A DNA stretch of 64,000 nt from Diaporthe sp. PMI_573 (Eukaryota > Ascomycota > Sordariomycetes > Diaporthales > Diaporthaceae): positions 62,001 to 126,000 of the forward strand of contig JAJTUP010000091.1 in assembly GCA_021399435.1 (NCBI GenBank), in the 5' to 3' direction. Below the pieces are notes generated by a model, which had not been told where the DNA came from, ran no database searches, and was given only the letters and a program-made list of their open reading frames with translations. The position numbers and the translations under genes were made by a program. Below, piece by piece: positions 21,404-29,639 of the stretch. Every line of letters begins with the position of its first letter. Position 1 is the stretch's first letter.

Positions 21404-22836
21404 TACTCGTTTTCCGACTCATCGCTCGAGCTCGTTTCCTCTACCTTAGCATCCTTCTCCTTAGCCTTGATAGACTTGACTGTCGGGAGCTTCTCGCGGT
21501 CCGGGCAAGCAGCGCCTTTGTGGCCAACCTTGCCGCAAATGAAGCAGGAGTTAGCATCCCAGTGGACGCGCTTTTCATCCTCCGTGAGGGCGCGGTGAGC
21601 GGTTAGGACGGTAACAGGTTTGCCGTTAGAAGCCTTTGGGTTGGAATCGGGTTTAGGTCGGTGGTTGTTACGAGACTTAGGCAAATGAGAAGATGATTTA
21701 CGGTCGTTGGGGTCGTTGGTATTAGAGCTATCCTTCTTACGGCGACGCTCCTGGTTCAGTTCGTAATGGCGTTGTTGGCTGTGGGCGGCGTCGGCGACGT
21801 TACGGGTGAAGCGTTCGTAGGAAATGTCGGGGTCTTTGCTGTCACTAAGCAGACGGTTGTCAAGACCAGGTGGGATGTGTTCCCATAGGGTGGCTTTACG
21901 TTCAGCGTCGGCGATGCCAGCTTCGTCGGCTAGGGCGTTGATGTCCGAAATAAACTGGAAGATATCGGTTTTGCTTCCCGGCTCATACATCATCTTAGCC
22001 AGAGCCTTACGAGCGTCGGAAGCTTGGTTCGAGTTGTGGTACACCGTTGCTAGTACCTGGATCATTTCGGCCACGCCCGAATAAGGGTTAGTCTCAGATA
22101 GGTATCGAGTCTTGATCATCTTATTGGCACGATCGGTCGTCAGGCTATGGACGAGAGCCATCCGGGCATATTCGTTCTTGAATGTGTCATTATCGATCTT
22201 AAACTTGTCAGCCAATCGGGCAACCCAACTGTCAAACTCGTTCTTGTCACCCCCAAACCTGCCAGGGTCGGTGGCCGTAGGTTTAGCCTTTCGGTCGTAG
22301 TCGGGGTTAACAGCGTCTTGGTCCTTGCCATAGGGTTTGAAGGCAGCCCGCGCGGCTATACCAATCGGGGTGAAGGTCTTGCCACCAAACGCACTCACGT
22401 CGGGGGTAGCCTCACGTGGTCGGGCATTGTTGCGACCATTGCCGTTGTCATTACCGTTGCTGTCGATTGCAGCCTTGAGCTGCACGTTCTCGGCGCGTAG
22501 GCGTGTGAGCTCAGCTTGGATCTGCGCGAGCTGAGCTTGGACTTCGTCGTCGGCCATCTCAGGTGCAGTGTCGTGTTCACTTGGGGTCGGTATCGGTGTG
22601 GTGGTCCCGCTAGTCCTTGCTGAATCGGACTCGTCGTTCGAGTCGTCAGGAATGACTTCAATGCTGGGGAGCACCAGACTTGCGTCGTTGGCTGAGTCTT
22701 CTTGCTCAATGGTCGAGTCGGTATCAGGGGCCGTCCCTCCTACACTTTCTAAGCCGTTGATCGCTCCTCCAGCAGACTCGCGGTTCAGTCGGACGGATCG
22801 TCGGCTTGCGAGCGGATAGGTCTTCCTCGGCGGCAT
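21403..22836 (-). CDS. Gypsy-2 Gag
   Basis: Structural protein of the retrotransposon particle; 477 residues from the ATG at 22836. A Ser/Thr/acidic N-terminus is followed by a short coiled-coil-like stretch (QAQLAQIQAELTRLRAENVQ, ~110-130). The retrotransposon gag domain follows (~180-340; FGGDKNEFDSWVARLADKF, ALVHSLTTDRA). A basic linker leads to one CCHC zinc knuckle (CFICGKVGHKGAAC, ~435). It ends in an acidic tail. Complete and uninterrupted. Confidence 0.93.
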   Translation of the reverse strand: MPPRKTYPLASRRSVRLNRESAGGAINGLESVGGTAPDTDSTIEQEDSANDASLVLPSIEVIPDDSNDESDSARTSGTTTPIPTPSEHDTAPEMADDEVQAQLAQIQAELTRLRAENVQLKAAIDSNGNDNGNGRNNARPREATPDVSAFGGKTFTPIGIAARAAFKPYGKDQDAVNPDYDRKAKPTATDPGRFGGDKNEFDSWVARLADKFKIDNDTFKNEYARMALVHSLTTDRANKMIKTRYLSETNPYSGVAEMIQVLATVYHNSNQASDARKALAKMMYEPGSKTDIFQFISDINALADEAGIADAERKATLWEHIPPGLDNRLLSDSKDPDISYERFTRNVADAAHSQQRHYELNQERRRKKDSSNTNDPNDRKSSSHLPKSRNNHRPKPDSNPKASNGKPVTVLTAHRALTEDEKRVHWDANSCFICGKVGHKGAACPDREKLPTVKSIKAKEKDAKVEETSSSDESENE

Positions 22837-22890
22837 CTAGGTCGGCCGGGTCGTTGATCGGTGTCAGTTAGTCGACTAGCCAATCATTAG

Positions 22891-23043
22891 TCGTTGGTCG
22901 TTGGTCGTTGGTCGTTGGTCGTTGGTCGTTGGTCGTTGGTCGTTCGGTCGGATGCGTATGAACGACGTGAAATAGGGCAGCTTATTTATTGATCGCTAAG
23001 CCAGCGAAAAGGGTACCTTATTTATTGATCGCTAGGTCAGCGA
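22891..23043 (-). repeat. Leader repeats of Gypsy-2 (TCGTTGG array and 30-bp duplication)
   Basis: About eight tandem copies of TCGTTGG at 22891-22946 are followed by two copies of CTTATTTATTGATCGCTA-type sequence (22980 and 23013) between the 5' LTR and gag. They form the element's untranslated leader. Confidence 0.85.
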
Positions 23044-23063
23044 GTAAAGAGAGAGTAGAATAG

Positions 23064-23267
23064 TGTCACGGCCAGCGTTGCAGAGGGCGTGAACACCTTG
23101 AATTGGCACTATGGACGAAGATTCTACTCTAGGGAAGCAAGAGAAAGAAAAGGCCGCAGCCTTTACCGCGGGCGCGACGAGAAGTCAAGCGCGTTGGCCT
23201 GCACGCTAGATCGCGTGCTTGCATGCCCCACCTGGCCATCCAGGGTTAGGGTTCCGTCGTCGTCACA
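23064..23267 (-). repeat. Gypsy-2 5' LTR
   Basis: Same sequence as 17401-17604, followed on the right by the target duplication CAAGA. It should contain the promoter for minus-strand transcription. No strong TATA box was recognised. Confidence 0.95.
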
Positions 23268-23395
23268 CAAGACTATATTACTGTAGCTTGTTAGTGTATC
23301 CAAAACCCTGGCCATGGTGGCTTCAAACTAGACCAAAATAGGACTAGTCTTAGTGACCGGGGGTATCGTGAATTTGTCGAGTATATACGGTATAA

Positions 23396-24077
23396 GCAAG
23401 AGAGTCACCGATACTCTCCTAACGTCACAGTCGAATACAACGCCACAGCTTACAACAACGAGGAGTTGATGGAGAAATGGATCGATCAAGAGCTCCAGCC
23501 TATCGCTGAGGCACAAGGAGAACTATTACTTGTCATAGATGTCGCTTTTCATGTTACTTCTAGCATCAAGAAGAAGCTGAGGAAACTGAACGTTTTCACT
23601 GCTTTAATACCGACAGGGCGTACTAGTCTTCTTCAGCCATGCGATACTGCTGTGAATGGGCCACTTAAGCTTTGGCTTCAGGAGTTCACAGACGAGTATA
23701 TTGCCCAGAAGGAGATCGATGAGAAGAGAGCTGGGAATCACGATTTTGCCTGGACGACCTCAGAGCGGAGGATAATGACGACTTGGGTGGTAGATAAAGC
23801 CATGACGCGGCTAGAGGAGAAGGCTGATATCGTCCGCAACGCTTTTATTCACACTGGAATAGCTGTACGGCCTGATCTTGATGAGAGGCATAGCCTACGG
23901 ATCAAAGGATTCGACTTCACGCAGTACGACTATTCTGGCTGGGAAACGGCTGAGGCTGTAGTGGACGAGGTCAGGCTCTTCGAGGAAGTACCTGTCACTA
24001 GTCTGGATGACCAAGAGGAGTATATTGCCCATGACGAAGTCGAGGCAATTCAGGAGTGCATAGTGGTGGCCTCATGA
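23396..24077 (+). pseudogene. Outer pogo-like transposase, C-terminal half
   Basis: The open frame begins in the sequence right of the inner element (RESHRYSPNVTVEYNATAYN) and runs to the TGA at 24075-24077. It covers the second and third catalytic regions (LLLVIDVAFHVTSSIKKK; TSLLQPCDTAV) and the family C-terminus (IMTTWVVDKAMTRL; ending QECIVVAS). It is homologous but clearly not identical to the inner transposase. One residue of the usual DVxRFHV motif is missing (DVAFHV). The DNA-binding domains and first catalytic Asp are absent, so it is non-functional. A complete 3' flank and TIR follow. Confidence 0.85.
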
Positions 24078-24207
24078 GGACTTCCTCCTAGCAAAATTTG
24101 GTGGGGTGAAAAACGGGGCGATTTGCCCCTGGAGGCCCTGGTCAGTGGCTGGCCGCCATGCCACTACTGGCCTAGCGCAAAATTGAATTTTCTCAATTAA
24201 TACGGTA

Positions 24208-24667
24208 TAAGGCATTCGAGGAAAGCGAGGAAGTCAGCCTGGCTGGGCGTCAGGTTAGTCTCGCCATCTCCTGCGATCTCTTGTTCATCCGCCCGCTGTT
24301 CTGTAACGTGAGTCACCGCGGCTTTATTTTCTTTCGGCGCAGTCAGTTGTTGATGGATGCTTGTTAGGAAGTCAATGTACATCTGATGGCCAGCCAGCTT
24401 GTGCCTCGGCGCCCACGTATACCGCTTTGCCCACTCATTGCGCAACGATATAGCCTCCATGACTTGGGCGGTAATGGTGTCTCGGTGATTCTCATCCAGC
24501 TCCCTGACGAGATTCTTTACAATCTCTTTCGCCATGGGGAGTTTCACTCCTCTGAGCAGTCCCTTGGGGTCAAGCACAAGAAATATTTGAATTCCCAGCT
24601 CTTTATACTTGCAATACACGGATTCTCGCTGATCGAGCTGCTGGTCTGGCGTTGGAGAGACAATCAT
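24208..24667 (-). pseudogene. Ankyrin-repeat protein gene, 5' exon
   Basis: The frame from the ATG at 24667 (A at -3) reads through GIQIFLVLDPKGLLRGVKLP, a helical region and LTPSQADFLAFLECLI, then enters the outer TIR and stops at 24197. Removing the outer element and one TA rejoins ...LECLI to ILAREAAR at 15372 in the same frame. This shows that the two parts, 8.8 kb apart, are one gene. No domain is recognised in this N-terminal part. Confidence 0.65.
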
Positions 24668-24779
24668 AATGAGGACGGGCGAGAGGGCAAATTGAAAAGA
24701 ACAGTGTGCGATAATTATGAAAGGATTATCAAGAATGAAAGAAAGGCAGCTCGATGGGACAGTCAAATAAGTACTCAAG

Positions 24780-26180
24780 CACGAAGCCTAGCGTGGGCTG
24801 ATGCGGGGTTGTGGATTCATCACAAAGGGATTGGATTATGTAAGCACTAGGCAATCGGCTGCAGGCACCAAAACACCACGCCTGCAGCGCTCGTACGAAA
24901 CTCGAACATTGAAGGATTGGGGAGAGTGCTCGGCGCCACTGTTGCTCAAGTATTTCGACATTAGTTCAGCTCTGTCGTGCGACGCCCCAAAGGCTGGCCT
25001 GAAATATACGGCCTTCACGGAAGGACATTATCTACGTACTACGTACTTACGTGGGTGACTGGTTGAGGGCAACCGCCACGAACGCCGAATATATCCCGCC
25101 CTGCATAGATACTATACCTATCTGCGACTGTGCCAGACTTTGAGTCTCCATGTCTAGTATGCTCCTAACGCACCATCCCCACTATTAACCAATAACTAAT
25201 TTACACGGCAGTACTTAGACCGCCCTGGCAGCCACTCTGGATCACAGCGGCGCATACCACCAGGATGTGCAAGGTCGAATGAGAGCCCTACATGTTGAAT
25301 TTGCCGCGATATAGACTTTCGGGAAACCTAGTCTCTAAAAAGCCCGAAAATGGAGGACTTCTGAGAGACTGAAAAGAGCAGAAGTAATCGATTCTGAGTG
25401 TGGTAGGCGACTGTTGAAGCGATTCTAGCGAAAAGGAGGCAAAAAGTGGTTATTTGGGTGATCTGGTTATATGGGTGGCCAGCACCAACTTAGGTTGGTG
25501 CGAGCTCGCGAGTTCCAAACAAGTGGGCCGTGACACGAGTACCCGGTTGCCTAACCACTGGACATCGACTCTCCGACCGTCAGGCAGATGGATGAGTCAC
25601 TCTGTTTCAAGCGAACTGTTGTTGCCTAGCGACTCGAAAGTACGATTGGTTGGCTATCTGCGTATGCGTTCTCTCGGTCGTCTCCTCTCCTCAGGCAACA
25701 TAACGCGCGACGCCAGCTTTGAAGAAATCGTGAGAGACATGGCTTGGGGAATTAGGGCGATCACTGTCAAGAAAGGCCATACAAAGGATATATGCCCAGC
25801 CGGTTCCGACGGAGAGGCTCTGATTAGACTTATTATCTGTGTATGGAGCGTCAGTCTGTGGCTTGCCAATACGGCGATGTACATTATAGCGCGAAGACAC
25901 TCTTACGGCAAATAGAAAGCGCGGCACGTGGATCTCCTTGTAGGAACGACGACGCCTTGGGTTGGAATCTTCGGTATTAGAGCTTTCCGACGAGCGAAAA
26001 GTGGTGCCCCGCATCTGGAGTTGCCCGCCCTCTTTGGAACCTTTCATGTGAAGGCCTAAAGTTCTGGTGCACACATGCTGTGGGGGTTTCTGCGGTTGCC
26101 CCTCACTCAGATAACCAATGACGTCGCAGTGTGCTGAGGCCCCCAAGCTCGTTGGTGCCTAAGGCACAAATACCCGGTTT
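24780..26180. other. Intergenic stretch, no supported gene
   Basis: Open frames at 25454-25915 (+) and 25691-26146 (-) overlap on opposite strands and resemble nothing I know. The minus frame has a basic RRRRSYKEIHVPRF stretch that could be a remnant of something. Neither has a convincing start. Confidence 0.4.
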
Positions 26181-26183
26181 ATG

Positions 26184-26963
26184 GATGCACTCTGCCTCGC
26201 GTTTTTCCAACGGAGATAAACCGACAAAGCGGGGGCCCAACGGCAGCAAACTCTTCAAGCCGAACGTCGAAGCTATGGACGCAGAAAGCATAAAGAAGTC
26301 CATCTTAGAAGATGGTTTCGTCTTTATCAAAAACTCTGAATTTGGAAGGATGGCTGATGCGTTCGCAAACAAGGGCTACCCGTTCCAAACCGAAGTCGGC
26401 CTCGATTTGCTCAGCGAAATTCTTCGCAACGAGGTGAGGAACCCGCGAACCGCAAGGACACGCCCTAACATATCGCAGTTTGTTCGAGACACGATCGAGT
26501 CTTCTCTTGAACGATGCGGTCTGGGCATGTTCAAAGCCTTCGGCCCTCATCCGGATAGCGCCCGCGCCCTCCTCAATCGAACAACGGACGAAATGCTTGC
26601 TTTGAACGTTCTCCTGTGCCGCAGCGGATCGCGAATTACTCTCGACAAACGTTCCCACATGTATGAGCTTGATGCAGAACCAGGCGGCGTAGGCCTACTT
26701 GAGCTCCCACGCAGGTCCCTAGCTAGACCCGGCATCACACCCGTTGAGGTTGTTGTGGACGAGGGCGGTCTGTACGTTGCTCTCTGCTCGGTCTACTGCG
26801 TGGTCTAATATGTACAATAGGGCCATTGCGGATGGGCGCTTTTTCACTACAGTCTTGGAAGGTGTTGTGCTGGGAGTTGCATTTGCAGCGGAGAAGGAGC
26901 TCGCGGAATGGGGCAAAATGCTTCTCCCGGACAAGCCAAACCTCCGGCAAAAAGTTGCTGTAA
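26184..26963 (+). CDS. Hypothetical protein, two exons
   Basis: Not recognised. From the ATG at 26184 the frame is open to 26767. A 53-nt intron 26768-26820 (GTCTGT...CTAATATGTACAATAG) then gives an in-frame continuation to a TAA at 26961-26963, about 240 residues in all. Features: a Lys/Arg-rich start, an EDGFVFIKNSEF segment, SRITLDKRSHMYELDAEPGG and GLLELPRRSL. The last pattern faintly recalls fungal proteins with a double-stranded beta-helix, but catalytic residues cannot be assigned. Without the intron the frame stops at 26808. Moderately confident that it is coding. Confidence 0.45.
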
Positions 26964-27087
26964 TGGAGACTGACAAAATCAGGATGAACTTCGCCTTTGT
27001 GGCAGTGGACAGACAAGAAAGAGCGTCAAATCCATGAGTTGGTTTCGTCTGTATCGCATAACGAGCCACCGATGCAACATCCATCAA

Positions 27088-28133
27088 CTACTGGACGCCG
27101 TACAAATCTTCCAAACTCCCATCTACCTGTGCACTGCTTGGACGGCTCATTCCGGTTTGGGAACACAGAAGGGACACTCCAGCACCGGGGGTAGTCATAT
27201 ACAGAGGTTGAGTCGGAAGGGCATGGCTCCATTCCATCGGATTAGACATGAGTACCGGCCCTCTGACATGTCGATGTAAAATAGGACTATTGTCTGCCGC
27301 GTAAGGGGTCGCAAATTCGAAGTTGGTGTCGTTCCTTGTCAGTGTCGACGGTTGCACTTGGCACGACTCTGGCGAATAATCAGGGCCCGGCTGGAATGAT
27401 TGAAGGTCGGGGTTCTGAAGGCCTGTTGCCACATCCATAGCATCACCCGGCTCTGCAGCCAACTGAGGATCGGCTGTTTCGCAGACCCCTATGGGAATCG
27501 TCTGTGCCTCTTGTGCCACTGTGTCTCTTCTTACGGCTTTGGTAGAAAGCTCCCGCTCAAGTTCATTGAGGGCGAACTTATGCCAGGTCTTCCCACTCTT
27601 CTTGGCGTCAGCTTTCTTGTCCGCGGGCCCTTGTCTCAGGCAACGGGGAAGATGTGTCTCGTATTTCCGCACATTCTTGAATTTGCCGCCGCAGGTTGGG
27701 CAGTCGATGTTGCAGCAAACGTCTGTCGAGATTCTGTTAGCGGTGTTTCTTCTCAAGGTGCCCAAGTTTGCTGTAGGGGACCATACGTGTTGGAAAATGT
27801 CGCTGAAGAGATCTCAATTCCGTGTATGGCTTTTTGTGTCTACAGTCGGAATGCGGACAGTAGAGGCCTCCTTCATTGTTACCGTCGTTGTCGCTGATTT
27901 TCAGGCCGCTTTCGGGTGCGTTCGGGCCTGAGTGTGCCAAAGCTCGTTGTAACTCCAATATCAATTCCTGCACGCGGGACTGCAGTGATCGGGTCAGCGG
28001 TAGTTGCAATGGACAGAACAGGACCACAAACGCTATATGTCTCAATATGCTTGGCTAAATCAGCTTCGGTCGAGAAGATCTGGCGGCAACCTTGGGTTTG
28101 GCACTGCCATCGCCAGATCAGATCGTCAGACAT
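27088..28133 (-). CDS. C2H2 zinc-finger protein
   Basis: Three exons, 28133-28032, 27979-27787 and 27722-27088, are joined by a 52-nt and a 64-nt intron (GTTTGT...CTGCAG; GTATGG...CTAAC...CGACAG). Both keep frame and give 309 residues. Three zinc-finger-like units: CQTQGCRQIF...HIETY (residues ~11-32), CPHSDCRHKK...LQRHF (~75-95), and CPTCGGKFKNVRKYETHLPRC (~105-125). The C-terminal half is Pro/Ser/Gln-rich and disordered, a usual layout for a transcription regulator. A short helix (VQELILELQRALA) lies between fingers one and two. A nuclear DNA-binding role is likely from the fold; targets are unknown. Confidence 0.7.
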
Positions 28134-28139
28134 CTTTTT

Positions 28140-28502
28140 GGGTTTGCTGTGCAGGATTGGCAGGAGAAATTGAGTTGGTTTTTATGGGTCTGATTGGAAG
28201 CGGGGTAAGCGTCAAAAATCAGGCGACAAACCCGCGAAAGTAGGTGCCTAACAATTTGACATTCGGCAAGCAGCGGCGAAGGAAACTGCGACATGTGGCT
28301 GTCTGGATATAAGAATTATCATTCTCCCCAGCGGCAGCACCCTCCGCATCATGCTGCCTTTGGACAATACCATCAAATTTTGGCTTATCTCGACGATATC
28401 AAACCATCGCCGCGGTAATTTCGTGTCTCTCGAAGGTAGTTCTGTCCTCCCGAAGACCCAAGAATTCTGGTTGACGGCTAATCTGCGGTGCTCAGCCACA
28501 TC
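28140..28502. other. Gap without gene
   Basis: Intergenic sequence between the divergently read zinc-finger genes. Any shared promoter would lie here. No clear TATA box. Confidence 0.4.
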
Positions 28503-28886
28503 ATGGCTGAGGGTGACTGTCCAGTTTGTGGCGGCTCCGGAAAGCAGGAAGGGACCAAATTCAATTGCAGTCTTTGCAATGGGTCTGGGAAAGAAAAGAA
28601 GAGAGTTCGTAGGCGTCACCTGCAGAGGAATCCGAGCCCCTGGTCGTCTGAGGGCGGAACACCTGCCAAGTTCCCGCCCCGCAACATTTCAGCGACATGC
28701 CAGTTGCACATGCCAGTTGCAGGGGGTCGACGCACTGACCTCTGTCACGCGGCCTGTGCTCCCGTCGCATCATTCATATTTCATCCGTCGACTTCCCCGT
28801 GTCAACAATTGACAACACCGACAAATATTCGTACGGTGAACAGCTGTCCAGCAAATTCCGATAAGCATGGTGGCAGGCCGGGTTGA
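28503..28886 (+). CDS. Small protein with DnaJ-type zinc motif
   Basis: The ATG at 28503 is followed at once by two CxxCxGxG-type motifs, CPVCGGSG and CSLCNGSG, spaced like one half of a DnaJ cysteine-rich zinc centre. Then comes a basic stretch (KEKKRVRRRH). The rest of the 127-residue frame is Pro/Thr-rich and may be non-coding; a donor-like GTAGGC follows the basic stretch at ~28609, so the true protein could be shorter or spliced. Such stand-alone zinc-ribbon peptides occur in fungi, but I know no function. There is no J-domain nearby. Confidence 0.5.
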   Translation: MAEGDCPVCGGSGKQEGTKFNCSLCNGSGKEKKRVRRRHLQRNPSPWSSEGGTPAKFPPRNISATCQLHMPVAGGRRTDLCHAACAPVASFIFHPSTSPCQQLTTPTNIRTVNSCPANSDKHGGRPG

Positions 28887-29179
28887 GTGGCTTCCAAAGG
28901 GGTGTTGGCAGTGCGATCCCAGGTTTCGGCAAGCCACAGTGGATGGAGCGGAAGCGGAAGAGAGGCGGAAAGGCCAGACTACTTTGTATTCTCTTGTATT
29001 GTAACCACAAATGGTTGTAGGCTCAGGACGAAGATATTCTCACCTTGGCTTTTAACCATTAATCGACCATCCTTCCGTGTGTGTGTGTGTGATGAGGCGG
29101 CGGCCGCGTGTATAGCCACCGACCTCTTGCGAGCCGAGGTATCTTCACAGCCTGCGATGCACCCGTTTCGAGGCTCGTC

Positions 29180-29628
29180 CACAGCCTGTGAGCATTTTCA
29201 CAGCCTGCGGGGGGGTTATTCACAGCCTGAAGGGATTTCAACAGCCTGGGGGATTTTCGCAGCCTGTGCATTTTCACAGCCTGTGTGCATTTTCACAGCC
29301 TGTGCGCATTTTCACAGCCTGTGCGCATTTTCACAGCCTGTGTGCATTTCACAGCCTGTGCGCATTTTCACAGCCTGCGGGGGGGTTATTCACAGCCTGA
29401 AGGGATTTCAACAGCCTGTGTGCATTTTCACAGCCTGCGGGGGGGTTATTCACAGCCTGAAGGGATTTCAACAGCCTGTGTGCATTTCACAGCCTGTGCG
29501 CATTTTCACAGCCTGTGCGCATTTTCACAGCCTGTGTGCATTTCACAGCCTGTGCGCATTTTCACAGCCTGTGCGCATTTTCACAGCCTGTGTGCATTTC
29601 ACAGCATGTGTGCATTTTCACAGCCTCG
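29180..29628 (+). repeat. Minisatellite, ~19-bp CACAGCCTG units
   Basis: About 23 tandem units each start CACAGCCTG and mostly end TGCGCATTTT or TGTGCATTTT. A three-unit higher-order block (CGGGGGGGTTATT / AAGGGATTTCA / short unit) recurs at ~29200, ~29380 and ~29440. One isolated unit lies at 29146. All three + frames are open over much of it, producing repetitive peptides such as HFHSLCAFSQP, which I treat as artefacts. A (GT)n run precedes it at 29080. Confidence 0.95.
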
Positions 29629-29639
29629 GTTGGTCTGGC

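Larger units (their letters stand above)
17401..23267 (-). mobile_element. Intact Gypsy/Ty3 chromovirus (Gypsy-2)
   Basis: A complete LTR retrotransposon, 5867 bp, with 204-bp LTRs at 17401-17604 and 23064-23267 that look identical base for base. A 5-bp target duplication CAAGA flanks it (17396-17400 and 23268-23272). Gag and pol frames are open over their full lengths. The polypurine tract is the complement of CTACCCCCCGCC just inside 17604. Inserted in the C-terminal codons of the inner pogo transposase. The lack of LTR divergence and the open frames point to very recent transposition, and there is no sign of C-to-T mutation of the RIP type. Confidence 0.95.
15554..23390 (+). mobile_element. 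Inner pogo-like element inserted in the outer one
   Basis: A perfect 36-bp terminal inverted repeat starting CCGTATATACTCGACAAATT lies at 15554-15589 and 23355-23390, with flanking TA duplications (15552-15553; 23391-23392). It carries a full transposase gene in + orientation and is itself interrupted by the Gypsy element at 17401-23267. Without the Gypsy it would be about 2.0 kb, a normal size. Perfect TIRs and an otherwise intact gene indicate a young insertion. Confidence 0.9.
15375..24205 (+). mobile_element. Outer pogo-like (Tc1/mariner superfamily) element
   Basis: A 34-bp terminal inverted repeat with one mismatch, starting CCGTATTAATTGAGAAAATT, lies at 15375-15408 and 24172-24205. 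A TA dinucleotide flanks each end (15373-15374; 24206-24207), as expected for this superfamily. The element contains only ~180 bp of 5' sequence before the inner element, and only the C-terminal part of its transposase after it. The coding region for the N-terminal half is missing, so the outer copy had an internal deletion before or at the time the inner element inserted. Confidence 0.85.
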
